From positions 1,595,001 through 1,659,000 of the forward strand of contig NZ_CP150096.1 of assembly GCF_038396765.1 (NCBI RefSeq): DNA of 64,000 nt, in the 5' to 3' direction. The DNA comes from Chitinophaga caseinilytica (GTDB lineage Bacteria > Bacteroidota > Bacteroidia > Chitinophagales > Chitinophagaceae). The notes below the pieces were generated by a model. It was given only the letters and a program-made list of their open reading frames with translations, made no database searches and had not been told where the DNA came from. This document shows, piece after piece, positions 44,419-55,500 of the stretch; within the stretch, counting starts at the first letter, position 1; each line of letters begins with the position of its first letter. Position numbers and translations under genes: made by a program.

Positions 44419-47400
44419 CTAGAATCCGACGTCAATGCCAAGGGTGAATTTCATCGGGATCGGATAACCGTCGCCGGTATAAACACCGTAAGCATTTACG
44501 GCTTCCGCATCGGGAATATTATTCCGCTGGAAAGTGTACATGTTGTCGATCACCCCGTACAGCCGCAGCCTGCTCAGCTTCAGCCGCTCGATAATGGGCT
44601 TCTGGAAATTGTAGCCGAACGTTACGGTTTTGATGCGGACATACGAGCCGTCTTCAATGTACATCGTGTTCTTATCCAGGAAGCGGTAGGGAGAACGCTG
44701 GTCTCTCACGAGCGAAAGGGTCGGGTATTCCGCAATGTCGCCGGAACGTTTCCAGTAATTGAGCTTGTCCACGTCGAAGATGGCCCTCCGCGAAAATGCG
44801 GTCTCTCCACCATCGCCGGAACCTTCGAACAGGTACTCCAGCCTGCGGTTCAGGTAACTGTTCATGATGGAGCGGCCGAAAGTATAGCTGAGGAATACGC
44901 CGAACGTAAAGCCCTTGTACTCAAAGTTGTTGTTCAAACCACCATAATACCGCGGGTTGGGATCGCCGCCGATGATCTGGTCCATCGGTTCCTTAATGTC
45001 GAAGTTACCGTCCTGGTCTACGAGGATCGGGTCGCCGGGATGGTATTCATACCCCACGAAGTTCGTCAGCAACCGGCCGGTCAACAGGTTGAAGGGAATG
45101 TCTTTCTCGGTGGAATAAATCCCTCTCGACTCGAACACATAATATTGGTTCGCCGGCCTGCCCACGGTCAGCAGATAGTCCAGCCCGTAAACACCGGTGT
45201 TATAGTTAAAAACGATGGAACGGCCGCCGTTGGGCAATGCCGTGATCGTGTTCTGGTTGTGGGAGAACACGAAGTCGGTATACCACTGCAGTTTGCTTTT
45301 CGGATTGAGGTTCCTGGTATTGATCGTCAGTTCCACGCCAGCATTGCGGAGGCCGATGGCGTTCGTCTGCGCTTCGGTGTAGCCGCTGGAGTTGGGGAGC
45401 AGGTAGCTGAAGAAACCTTTGGACGTGCTCCGGTTGTACAGGTCGGCGATAACGCGGATACGGTCTTTGAAGAACCCTGCTTCCAGGCCCACGTTGCCCT
45501 GGCGCGATTCTTCCCAGGAGAGGTCTTTCTGCGCGATCCCGTCGAAATAATTCGGGCGGATAACCGGTACCCCGTTGTAGGAAGTAGCGCCTATGCTGCC
45601 CTGGAAGGCGGCCTGGTTTACGACATAGGTATTGTAACCGAGGTAGTTCCGCTGCGGTTGGGTGCCCGTTACGCCATAACTGCCGCGCACTTTCAGGAAG
45701 CTCAGCCAGCTGAGGTCTTTCATGAAAGGCTCGTCGCTCACGATCCAGCCGGCGGAAACCGAGGGGAAGAAGCCCCAGCGACTGTCTTTACCGAATTTGG
45801 ACGATGCGTCGAAATTGAACACGGCCGACAGCAGGTAGCGGTCGTTGAAGGAATAGTTGATACGGCTGAACAGGCTTTGCATGCCCTCTTCAGTGGTGAG
45901 GGAGCTCGTGGTGGAGTAGTTCTTGTTCGCTACGTTCACCACCCAGATATAGTCGTTCGGGATGAGGTCCGCGCTGGCAAAGGTATTCTGGTATTGGGTG
46001 TATTCCGCGTTTTGACCGATGATCCCGTTCAGGTCATGCTTGCCGATTTTCTTCGAATATTCGAGGGTGTTGTACATAATGATGCCTTCCGTTTTGCTGG
46101 AGAAGGCCGCCCCGAACCCGAATGTATTGTTGCGCACCAGGCCGGGCTGGTAAAAGTTGCGCGCCGAGCTTTCGTTGGAATAGGTCAGCGTGGTGTTGAA
46201 CCGCAGGTTTTTCATGAGGCTGACATTGAACACGGTGCTGAGTTCCAGCTGGTTGTTGATGTTCTTGTTCTGCCCGCGGTCGTTCCCCAGCAGGTAGTCT
46301 TTCGACGCGTCCGTCAACCCAAAAAACGAGGAAGGCATGGAATACGTGTCGAAGGCGAAGAAGCTGCCGGTACGTTCGTTAGACGAGCGGGGCCGGTCTG
46401 TACGGTTGATCCGGACGCGGGTCTGGTTTTCCAGCCAGGGCGTAAACTTGGCGCCGAGGCGGGCCATCACGGTATAGCGCTTGAACCCGGTTTTTTTGAT
46501 GATACCGTCTTCTTTGTAATGCCCGAGGCTTACGCGGTAGTTGAAGATATCGCTGGCGCCAGACATGCTGACGTCGTAGTTATCGATCTGCCCGTTCTGG
46601 TAAAACATGCCCTGCCAGTCGGTAGCGTTATTGAAAGCCGGGTTGAGGCTGTCTGTCAGCATCATCGGCAGGCTTTCGTTATCGATATACCCGTTATAGA
46701 GATTGAGGAGTTTCATTTTGAGGCGGCGTTCTTCCGCTCCGCCCACTACTTCGGCGAGTTGCGGCCTGCGGGTGAAGCCGTGGTAGGTGCTGAAATTGAA
46801 CTGGGGCTTGCCGAGTTTGGGGATTTTCGTTTTGATGATGATGATGCCGTTGGAGCCGCGGGAGCCATAGATGGCGGCGGCGGAGGCGTCTTTTAGGATG
46901 TCGATGGACTCGATATCGTTCGGGTTGAGGCCGGCAATGGCGTTGGTGCCTGTGCCGTTGGATTCCAATTCACCCAGTTCAGAGGCGGAGGTCGGGATAC
47001 CGTCGATCACGTATAGCGGACGGGAAAGGGCGCGGGCTTCGTCGTATCCGCGGAGCACCGAGGTGTTGCCGCGTACCACGAGGGTGTTGCGGACACCGGG
47101 CTCACCGGTGAAGTTCTGCACGTTCACGCCGCTGACACGGCCCTGCAGCATCATGTCTACGCTCACGGCGGGGAGGTTCTCGATCGTTTCGCCTTTCACG
47201 GTGGCGATGGAAGCGGTGTTTTTGCGGCGGGAAACTTCCTGGTAGCCGATCACCACGTAATCGCCGAGGGTTTTGGAGCCCACCTGCAGTACGATGTCTA
47301 CGGCATCTTTTCCGGCGACGTTCACTTCCTGGGGATCGAAGCCGATGAGGCTGACGATGATCACGTTGCCGGTGCCCTTGAGCGTGAGCGCGAAAGAGCC

Positions 47401-47574
47401 GTCGGCCGAAGCTACGGTGCCGTTGGTGCGGTGGCTCTTTTCAATGATGGTGGCGCCGGGGAGTGGACTGCCGTCTTTTTCCCGGACCTTGCCGGTGATG
47501 CGGCGCTCCTGGGCGTATGCGCTCACGCATAGCAGCAACAGCAGGAACTTCAGTAAGAAGATACGCTTGAACAT
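44419..47574 (-). CDS. SusC/RagA-family TonB-linked outer-membrane protein (pair 3)
   Basis: A 1051-residue receptor from the ATG at 47574 (MFKRIFLLKFLLLLLCVSAY, cleavage near AYAQ); the frame extends 22 codons upstream without a signal-like start. CarboxypepD_reg-like domain (ITGKVREKDGSPLPGATIIE), KTLGDYVVIGYQEVSRRKNT at the TonB-box position, plug (VVRGNTSVLRGYDEARALSR, AAAIYGSRGSNGIIIIKTK) and barrel ending in GIDVGF. First gene of susC-susD-FAS1-DUF5007. No degradative enzyme is linked, so the ligand cannot be named. Confidence 0.93.
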   Translation of the reverse strand: MFKRIFLLKFLLLLLCVSAYAQERRITGKVREKDGSPLPGATIIEKSHRTNGTVASADGSFALTLKGTGNVIIVSLIGFDPQEVNVAGKDAVDIVLQVGSKTLGDYVVIGYQEVSRRKNTASIATVKGETIENLPAVSVDMMLQGRVSGVNVQNFTGEPGVRNTLVVRGNTSVLRGYDEARALSRPLYVIDGIPTSASELGELESNGTGTNAIAGLNPNDIESIDILKDASAAAIYGSRGSNGIIIIKTKIPKLGKPQFNFSTYHGFTRRPQLAEVVGGAEERRLKMKLLNLYNGYIDNESLPMMLTDSLNPAFNNATDWQGMFYQNGQIDNYDVSMSGASDIFNYRVSLGHYKEDGIIKKTGFKRYTVMARLGAKFTPWLENQTRVRINRTDRPRSSNERTGSFFAFDTYSMPSSFFGLTDASKDYLLGNDRGQNKNINNQLELSTVFNVSLMKNLRFNTTLTYSNESSARNFYQPGLVRNNTFGFGAAFSSKTEGIIMYNTLEYSKKIGKHDLNGIIGQNAEYTQYQNTFASADLIPNDYIWVVNVANKNYSTTSSLTTEEGMQSLFSRINYSFNDRYLLSAVFNFDASSKFGKDSRWGFFPSVSAGWIVSDEPFMKDLSWLSFLKVRGSYGVTGTQPQRNYLGYNTYVVNQAAFQGSIGATSYNGVPVIRPNYFDGIAQKDLSWEESRQGNVGLEAGFFKDRIRVIADLYNRSTSKGFFSYLLPNSSGYTEAQTNAIGLRNAGVELTINTRNLNPKSKLQWYTDFVFSHNQNTITALPNGGRSIVFNYNTGVYGLDYLLTVGRPANQYYVFESRGIYSTEKDIPFNLLTGRLLTNFVGYEYHPGDPILVDQDGNFDIKEPMDQIIGGDPNPRYYGGLNNNFEYKGFTFGVFLSYTFGRSIMNSYLNRRLEYLFEGSGDGGETAFSRRAIFDVDKLNYWKRSGDIAEYPTLSLVRDQRSPYRFLDKNTMYIEDGSYVRIKTVTFGYNFQKPIIERLKLSRLRLYGVIDNMYTFQRNNIPDAEAVNAYGVYTGDGYPIPMKFTLGIDVGF

Positions 47575-48528
47575 AAAAGTGATTTTGAGAGTAGTGCCTC
47601 GATCTGTCTTTGTACGGTAACTGCGGATGTTTTGGGGCATACCTTCCCCTGCCTCGCCTGGCCGGCATGGTGCGCGCTTGAGCGCGAAAGAAATGTCATG
47701 TCCTGTATTGGCAGGTTCTGATAGCCTGGCGGCGCGGATTAAGTGCTGCTGATGATAATTCCGTAGCGACTAAAATGCGTGTAAATTCCATTGGCTGGTG
47801 GCCAGATGGTAATAAGGCGAATGCTGCTGTCCTGATGAATAGGCTGCATCAGCTCCAAATGCCGCAGTTTGCTGTGTTTTGACAGAATTTAGCTGGTTAT
47901 GAATTTTGGTTGAAAGTTGAGTGCTCTTTTAGAATGCGGTGACGTTGCTGCGGTATGGCTGTCTCTCTCGATTTTTTAGACAGCGATGCCGGAATGGATT
48001 TTTTTGATTAGCGATTTAGATATTTTTCCCGTTTCGTTACTATTTACATTTTCCCCTTACAAATTCGATTTAGCAGTGGGGAATTCACTTTTAACACGCT
48101 TTAAATTTAACAAAACTTTTGGTTTTGTCAAGGTCGTTTGTGTTATTTTTTTACGAGAAGCTGACATGTGGTAGAAATAGCCAGACCGCTTAAGTCTGGC
48201 GCCATTCATAAACTTATCGAGTGCATATGGGCGGTCGGTGAACCATGCGTCACTATTATGACCTTTTTCAAGAAAGCGCGCCCGATTTGTGACATGCAAC
48301 AGGCATGTTCGGGATGAGGGAAACGCATTCGAAAAAAGAGAAGCAGAAAATTTTTTTATGAAATAAAATCATTTACTTCACATCGTTTACCTTACGTTGA
48401 CCTGTAGATCATGCGAACCGAAATAAATCGAGACCCGTTTCCCAACGTAATTAGAAACTGCCGCAAACAGCCTAGACCTATTCTTAATATGCGGTGAAAA
48501 ATCGACCCGCAGCAATTTCTGTTGACAT
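47575..48528. other. About 950-bp divergent intergenic region between susC 3 and the RHS genes
   Basis: No credible gene; open frames at 47986-48174 (plus) and 48057-48299 (minus) overlap each other and look like chance. The right half is AT-rich, unlike the flanks. Inverted repeats: GCCAGAC/GTCTGGC (48180-48200) and ACATGC/GCATGT (48292-48308). No exact TAnnTTTG was found for either flanking operon. Confidence 0.55.
48180..48200 (+). repeat. Perfect 7-7-7 inverted repeat
   Basis: GCCAGAC, seven-base spacer, GTCTGGC. Its arms share the GCCAGAC/GTCTGGC core of the terminator that ends the RHS locus (57340-57366), but no T run follows here. Confidence 0.4.
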
Positions 48529-51500
48529 ATGAAGATTCGATCTATCCCATTCCTATTGGCATCCCTGTGCTTGTTCATGCCCCTGTTTACCCATGCGCAG
48601 GAGACCCTGGGGCAGCCCAAGTTCGATTACTCGCCCAAAACACCTGAGATAGCCGCCATGCAGCAGTTTCAGGATTTTCCGGTAAGCTACTTTACCGGGA
48701 TACCGAACATCACTATTCCCCTGCTGAAAGTACCCTCCAAATCCGGTAGTGTAAACTTTAGCCTCACTTACCAGGGCGGTGGCGTAAAGGCCGACCAGCA
48801 GACCGGAGTCGTAGGGCTCGGTTGGTCCCTGAACGCCGGCGGTATGATCACCCGGACGGTTAAAGGCAATCCGGACGAGGGGATCCGGTTCAGGACCGTC
48901 AAGGATACTTCCATTGTATTTAACCCGGGCACCGGTAAATGGGATACTACCTACTTTTGGGGGGCAGCCAGTGAAAGATGGATGTTGAGCGGTTATCAGA
49001 TTTATGGGGGAATGTATACCGACAATTCATCTAATCTTGATCTGACCGCGGTTTACAGCCGATTGGTGTCTAATAATAATTCAGTTAAATCCGGCTCCGC
49101 CCCTGATACCTGGGACCTGGAAAACTACTATGCCGGGATGAGCGATGGTGAGCCTGATATGTTTTACTTCAATTTTGAAGGATATTCAGGTAAGTTTTAT
49201 TTCAAGAATAAACAGCCGGTGCTGATCCCTCAAAACCAGGAACTAAAAATCGTGACCACGTTCTATAAAGGAGTGGGGGAATATAGCATGACTGACAACT
49301 ATTTCGATGCATTCTCCATCATAACACCTGACGGAAAGGAATATCGCTTTGGCGGAAGCACATCGGCCCGTGTGCTCGCGGAAATTAACAACAGCGGCTA
49401 TTACAAGCCGAATGCCTGGTTATTGACCACTATCATTGACCGCAATTCGAAAGATACCATCCGGTTTGAGTATGAGCAACGCAGCTCCTCGTTGAAAAGA
49501 CCGGTCAACGGACAGGAGTTCGTAAAGGCGACGGACTTCGATGCCTGCATTGATCTTTGGGGGTCGCTGCAAACCGAACGGTTTAAGGAGGCCCGACTTT
49601 TAAAAGTGACTACGCGTAAAGCGGAAGCCCGGCTTTATTATTCAGACGTCTCCGAGACTTATGTATCTACTTCCCGGCTGGATTCTATCCGGCTATATGA
49701 TCGCGTAACCGGTTTGCCGGATAAAAAATCACAGCTGGATTACAGCAATTTCAAATCCGGGCGCCTCAAGCTGAATGCCTGTATTCTGACGGATGTTAAC
49801 GCCAGGTTGGTGATGCCTTATCAATTCACATACTACGACACGGCATTCCAGAAAGACCCTGTGAACACCACAAAAGATTTTTACAGTCCATATTCCCAGG
49901 ACTATTGGGGCTTTTATAACGACAAAGTAATAAACCACCAGAAGCAAAGCCTGTACATCCTCTGCGGCACTACCGGAAACAGGAAACCTGCATGGCCGCA
50001 AATGCAACGCGATGCCCTGATCGCAGTAAGTTATCCGACAGGTGGAAAAACGATGCTTGAGTATGAGCCGCATGATTTTTCCTCCGCCAGGAACCTGGAC
50101 GGGACCTTTGCCGATGCAGATAATTTCCAATCGGCCATTATTCACGATTTCAACATCAGTAGCATGGTGGGAGGGCTCCGGCTCAAGCGGATGCTGCATT
50201 ATGATCCGTTGCGCGGAGATACGCTCATCCGCAAATTAACTTACCGGAAATTTGATCTGCCAAACCAATCTTCTGGGCACCTGTACGTTTCACCTTCGCT
50301 TTTCGTCAGTCTTAATACCCCCTATTGCTCCCCTTCAGATCCTGCCCGTTATTTTGTTGCAACACATAATATCCAGGAGAATTCAAATGGAGAGGGACAT
50401 ATTGGCTATAACAACGTGGCGGTTACCGAAGAAAAGGCAGGTGTGTCGAACGGTAGAACGGAATATGAATATTTCAGCGATGTTAATACGGATTCAACAT
50501 TCTATTTTAATGTTTGCGATAGCGCAGTCAACAATTGCTACATCGGCAATTACGATATTCTTGTACCATGGCTTCCGAAAAGAGTTTTACCAAACCTGCT
50601 CACAGGTATGGAAAAAGCAAAACGTGTTTACACGCAGGCGGGACAAATACTCCAGGAAAGCAGGACTAATTATCAGTCTATCCGATATAGCGGTATGCTT
50701 AGGGCCATTCTGCTGCGGAACGTTGAAAAAAATAAGCTTTGCGGCATTCCTCCTATCAATGGCGGCACCACGCCGTCGCCTAACGGCAGCAAACAGTTGT
50801 TATCACCTAACTTTAGTTTTCAGTTCCTGCAGTCCTATGTAATTGGACGGATGGCTATAATGCCGAAAGAAACCATCGAAGACCATTATACAACATCCGG
50901 GTTGAAGATGACGGATACGATCACCTTTACGTATGCAAGTCCTTATCATATATTGCCCACACGGAAAACGTCCCGTTCCAGCAATGGGTTACAGGTATAT
51001 GAGGATATCCTGTATGCAGCGGATTTCACAGATGTGGCAGGCGATTCAACTTTTAAATACCTTAAAAAAGGATACTACAATTTTCCTATCGCCAGTTTCA
51101 AAAACGTGAACGGGAAGGTTGTTTCCGGTGGGTACCGGAAATACAAAATGTCTTTTGCAACAGATTCTACAAGTATCCTTCCCAAAGAGGAATATGCTTT
51201 GCTGACTGTAGAAGGAGAATTGCCCACGGCAATCAACCTCACCACCACATATCCAAAGCAGCTTAATTTTACCGCTTCCAAATTCCTGCGGGTGGCCGAC
51301 TATGAATTTGATACCGATAATAATATATCGCAGGTAACTACGAAAGGTGGCGGATTGCGGGCGCTAACATGGGACTATAATAATTCGCAGCCCGTTTCGG
51401 CAACGCTCAATGCGGGCCGGCTGGAAATTGCCTATACAAGTTTCGAATCAGCGACCAACGGCCGCTGGACCGGCTCTTCCAGCCGCGTTGCAGGAGGAAT

Positions 51501-52473
51501 AATGGGCAGTCGCGCATATAGTCTTTCTGCCGGAGCGTTAAGCGTGTCGGGACTGCCCTCCGGTAAAGAGTACATCGTTTCTTACTGGTCGAATGGCGCA
51601 GCTGCCGCCGTCAACGGCATCGCAGCTACACAGGGGCCGCTTAAGCAGGGATGGCGTTATTATCAACATATACTCCCGGCTACAACCACGAGTGTTTCAG
51701 TGAGCGGCACCGTTCAAATCGACGAATTGCGCCTTTATCCCCGACAAGCGTCAATGTCTACTTTTGCTTACAATCCGCTTTCTGGTGTTACGGAGATTGC
51801 CACCCCGAACGGAATTTCGCAATTCGAGTATGACGGGTTGGATCGTTTGCTGCTCATTCGTGATCTGGACGGGAACATCATCAAGCAGGCGGCGTATGTT
51901 TATGAAACTTTCAATCATACCGCTGCAACCTGGCTGAACACCGGAACTACACGTTGCAAACCCTGCGCCGCCAATTCCGCCTATAACGACGTCATCCTCC
52001 AACATGAACAAACGGATATAAATCCCCGAAGCGCAACCTTCAGTACCAAACGCTGGGTGGATGCAGGAACATCCACATCCTGCACTTCGAATGCCGTATG
52101 GCAGAATACCGCCACAGCTACCCGCTGCAAGAAGAACGGAAGTAACCAGAATACGGGAGAAATCGAGCAGGAACAAAAGGATATGAATCCCTGTAGCGCC
52201 ACCTACAACACGCTCCGTTGGGTCGTAACAGGCACTAACCTCACCACTTGCCCCTTGCCGGTGGTTTGCAGCGGTAACGACAAAAAACTCATCAACGGCG
52301 TCTGTGAAACGGGCAATCGGGTAAATACAGCCTCAGCAGGTGTAATAGTGAATGGACAGAACCGTTACAAATGCACCTATCATTACGAATGGAGCGATTG
52401 TTCGAAGAGTATAAACTATGAAGAGATCATGGTGTCGCCCTGTACGCTGAACCTCAGTTGTGATGATTGGTGA
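48529..52473 (+). CDS. Large secreted RHS-type protein, first of the RHS pair
   Basis: A 1314-residue secreted protein (signal MKIRSIPFLLASLCLFMPLF, cleavage after THAQ). The N-terminus FQDFPVSYFTGIPNITIPLL followed by FSLTYQGGGVKADQQTGVVG, VGLGWSLNAGGMITR is the conserved start of Bacteroidota RHS proteins and resembles SpvB/TcaC-type beta-propeller partners. YD-like strands appear later (FAYNPLSGVTEIATPNGISQ, FEYDGLDRLLLIRDLDGNII). The last ~190 residues switch to Cys-rich tandem repeats and end without an RHS core. The second RHS gene starts 55 bp on, so the two are one operon and probably one assembly. Confidence 0.8.
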   Translation: MKIRSIPFLLASLCLFMPLFTHAQETLGQPKFDYSPKTPEIAAMQQFQDFPVSYFTGIPNITIPLLKVPSKSGSVNFSLTYQGGGVKADQQTGVVGLGWSLNAGGMITRTVKGNPDEGIRFRTVKDTSIVFNPGTGKWDTTYFWGAASERWMLSGYQIYGGMYTDNSSNLDLTAVYSRLVSNNNSVKSGSAPDTWDLENYYAGMSDGEPDMFYFNFEGYSGKFYFKNKQPVLIPQNQELKIVTTFYKGVGEYSMTDNYFDAFSIITPDGKEYRFGGSTSARVLAEINNSGYYKPNAWLLTTIIDRNSKDTIRFEYEQRSSSLKRPVNGQEFVKATDFDACIDLWGSLQTERFKEARLLKVTTRKAEARLYYSDVSETYVSTSRLDSIRLYDRVTGLPDKKSQLDYSNFKSGRLKLNACILTDVNARLVMPYQFTYYDTAFQKDPVNTTKDFYSPYSQDYWGFYNDKVINHQKQSLYILCGTTGNRKPAWPQMQRDALIAVSYPTGGKTMLEYEPHDFSSARNLDGTFADADNFQSAIIHDFNISSMVGGLRLKRMLHYDPLRGDTLIRKLTYRKFDLPNQSSGHLYVSPSLFVSLNTPYCSPSDPARYFVATHNIQENSNGEGHIGYNNVAVTEEKAGVSNGRTEYEYFSDVNTDSTFYFNVCDSAVNNCYIGNYDILVPWLPKRVLPNLLTGMEKAKRVYTQAGQILQESRTNYQSIRYSGMLRAILLRNVEKNKLCGIPPINGGTTPSPNGSKQLLSPNFSFQFLQSYVIGRMAIMPKETIEDHYTTSGLKMTDTITFTYASPYHILPTRKTSRSSNGLQVYEDILYAADFTDVAGDSTFKYLKKGYYNFPIASFKNVNGKVVSGGYRKYKMSFATDSTSILPKEEYALLTVEGELPTAINLTTTYPKQLNFTASKFLRVADYEFDTDNNISQVTTKGGGLRALTWDYNNSQPVSATLNAGRLEIAYTSFESATNGRWTGSSSRVAGGIMGSRAYSLSAGALSVSGLPSGKEYIVSYWSNGAAAAVNGIAATQGPLKQGWRYYQHILPATTTSVSVSGTVQIDELRLYPRQASMSTFAYNPLSGVTEIATPNGISQFEYDGLDRLLLIRDLDGNIIKQAAYVYETFNHTAATWLNTGTTRCKPCAANSAYNDVILQHEQTDINPRSATFSTKRWVDAGTSTSCTSNAVWQNTATATRCKKNGSNQNTGEIEQEQKDMNPCSATYNTLRWVVTGTNLTTCPLPVVCSGNDKKLINGVCETGNRVNTASAGVIVNGQNRYKCTYHYEWSDCSKSINYEEIMVSPCTLNLSCDDW
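51931..52254 (+). repeat. Two in-frame Cys-containing repeats at the C-terminus of the first RHS protein
   Basis: Unit 1 starts WLNTGTTRCKP and continues LQHEQTDINPRSATFSTKRW; unit 2 starts at 52099 with WQNTATATRCKK and continues IEQEQKDMNPCSATYNTLRW. The offset is 168 bp (56 codons). The DNA has diverged more than the protein pattern, so the repeat is old or under selection. Confidence 0.8.
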
Positions 52474-52528
52474 GCCTATGCACCAGCAAGCCCTAAACAA
52501 TTATTGATTTATCCCACAAACTGAAAAT

Positions 52529-55500
52529 ATGAAAAGCGACAGAACTTATCCCCGTTTCGCTTTGATCTCGTGGTTGATTGGATTTGTTATACCTACGGCA
52601 CTTTTTGCGCAAAACGCTCCTAACACAAGCAGCCGCCCTGTTGCCACACCTGCCGCCGTACCAGCTAACTATCCCGGTACCGCAAACAACTATATTCGCG
52701 TCTGGGAGCCATCCATGCCGTCAAATGACCCGGCGATAATCAGCGCACCGGCCAGAACAGTGAAAGAAGTGAAGCAAACTACGCGATATTTTGACGGGCT
52801 TGGCCGCGAGATACAGTCGGTTGAGAAAGGAATCGGCGGTATTATTGACACAATTGCCACTGGCGGTAAAGATCGCGTGTCCATGAAAATATATGATGTT
52901 TTCGGAAGGGAGCAGCTGATTTATTTGCCTTATGTTCACCAGGCAACCAGCGATGGCCTTTTTAAAACCACGCCCTTTTCCTCCCAGGCCACATTTTTGC
53001 AGAGCGCCACACTCAGCCCTGCCACATCAGGAGAGACCATTTTTTACAGCCAGTCGGATTTCGAGGCCTCACCACTCAATCGGGTGCTTAAATCTTACGC
53101 GCCGGGTAACAGCTGGGCAAAATCAGGCGGCAACCGGCCGGTCGAGACGCAATATCTTCTCAATACTGTTTCCGATTCCGTGAGAATTTGGACCATCGCT
53201 CCCGGGGTAGCGATCCCGACCAGTGCCGCCGGTCAAACATACGCAGCCGGGCAATTGGAAAAACTCGTGACCAAAGACGAAGCCGGAAATGAAATCGTCG
53301 AGTACAAAGATAAATCGGGCCAGATCGTTTTGAAGAAATGGCAGCTGGCGACCACGCCCGGTACCGCCCATGTTGGCTGGCTATGTACTTATTACGTATA
53401 CGATATCACCGGGAACCTCCGCTTTGTGATTCCGCCAAAAGCGGTGGAAGCCATCCTGGGAAGTTGGGTGATATCTGCGGCAATTACCCACGAGCTATGC
53501 TTCTATTACCAGTTCGATGAACGGAAACGACATATCGTCAAAAAAGTTCCGGGTGCAGGCCCTGTTCATTTGGTATACGATACCAGGGACCGTCTCGTGT
53601 TTTTACAGGATTCCGCACAACGCGCCAAAACGCCCACCCGTGAGTGGCAGGTAATGTTTTATGACGGGTTAGACCGGCCAACGATGTCCGCGCTATATGC
53701 CTCCAATGCTTCACGGCAGCAAATCCAGGATTCAACGAATAATTTGCCGGCAACAGGAAATCCCGTTCCCAATATCACAGGCTATACGCCGGTCTCATAT
53801 ACCTACTACGACGATTACTCCTGGACAGGTAAACATGCGGTGGAAACGGCAGATCTGACCAAGCCGCAGGCAGGGGGGAACGCCTATGCGGAATTCAATA
53901 CGGCAGTAAGTACATTGACACAGGGCCTGGAAACAGGCAGCAAGTTGCGGGTATTGGGCGCTCCGACAGAAAAATGGCTGATTTCCACCGTGTATTATAA
54001 CGACAAGGGACGCGCGATTCAATTGATTGCAGACAATGCGTCCGGTGGCAAAACTGTCTCAACGAGCTTATACGACTTTTCCGGAAAGCTGCTGAGCAGG
54101 TACGACCGCCATTCCAATCCTTCCAGCACCTCAGATCCTTCGAATACCCTGTTGACCATGAACCGTTACGATGCAACGGGCAAAATCAGGTCAGTGAAGA
54201 AACGGGTAAATGACAATTCGGCAACAGACAAGGTCATATCGGAATATAACTACGATGAATCAGGCAATCTTAGGGACAAACGATTGGGCGTTTCCGGCGC
54301 TGCCACGCAGATAGAAAAGTTGACGCACGAATATAACATCCGCGGGTGGCTCAAATCCATCAACAAGTCGTATGCGGTAACGGCGGGCAGTACCGCAAAC
54401 TGGTTTGGGATGGAATTGAGTTATGATTATGGTTTCCAGACAAATCAATATAACGGGAATATTGCCGGCGTGCGCTGGAAAAGTATGGGAGATGGTGTCG
54501 CCAGGGCATACGGATACTTGTACGACAAGGCAAACCGGCTTCGTTCTGCGGATTTCAACCAGCTGAATACAACCGCCAGCACTTTATGGGAAAAGAACCT
54601 GGTGGATTTTTCTGTAAGCAATTTGGCCTATGATGTCGGCGGCAACATCTTGTCGATGAAGCAAATGGGGCTCAAAGCCGGAGTTCCGGCGGTTGTGGAC
54701 CAGCTCAGGTATGAGTATTATGCCGGCAGCAACAAGCTCCGCTTTGTAAGGGACACCGCTAATGATGTGGCCAGCCTTTTGGGCGATTTCAAGGAGCCTG
54801 CTGCGAATAATTCCTCGAATGCCAGCGCGCCTGCCACCGATTTTGACTACACCTATAATCAAAACGGCAGCCTGATTTCCGATAAGAACAAAGATATCTC
54901 GGCGATCACGTATAATCATCTGCATCAGCCGCAATTGATTATAATTACGGGGAAGGGCACCATCGCTTTCGAATACGATGCGAACGGCATCAAGCTGAAA
55001 AAGACAGTTACTGACAATACGGTGACGCCCGCAAAGGTATCCAGCACCGTTTACCTGCCAGGTACAATATATGAAAATGACACGCTGGCATTCGTTGGCC
55101 ATGAAGAAGGGCGTATCCGGGCAGTGCGTAAGACAGGGCAGCCCGTTGCATTTTCATACGACTACTTCCTGAAAGATCACCTGGGCAACGTACGCATGGT
55201 GCTGACCGATCAAACCGATTTCTCCATGTACCAGGCCAGCATGGAACCGGAAAATGCTGCGAAGGAAACCGCGCTGTTCAGTAACGTGGATGCCAGTCGT
55301 GTGGATAAACCGGTCGGCTATCCTGAAGACGAGCAAACGAAGAAAAATGCGGCCGTAGCGAAGCTCAACGGAGCGGACCCAGACCGTAGGATCGGGCCCA
55401 GCCTCGTCTTGAAAGTAATGGCCGGCGATACGATCCGGATCGGTGCGCGGGCATTTTATAAAACGGGCCCCGGCGGGCAGCCATCAAGAACCACAGCTCC

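Noticed and set aside
47986..48299. Overlapping small ORFs on both strands (62 and 80 codons) between susC 3 and the RHS genes
   Set aside because: They overlap each other in AT-rich intergenic DNA and neither has a domain or coding-like composition.
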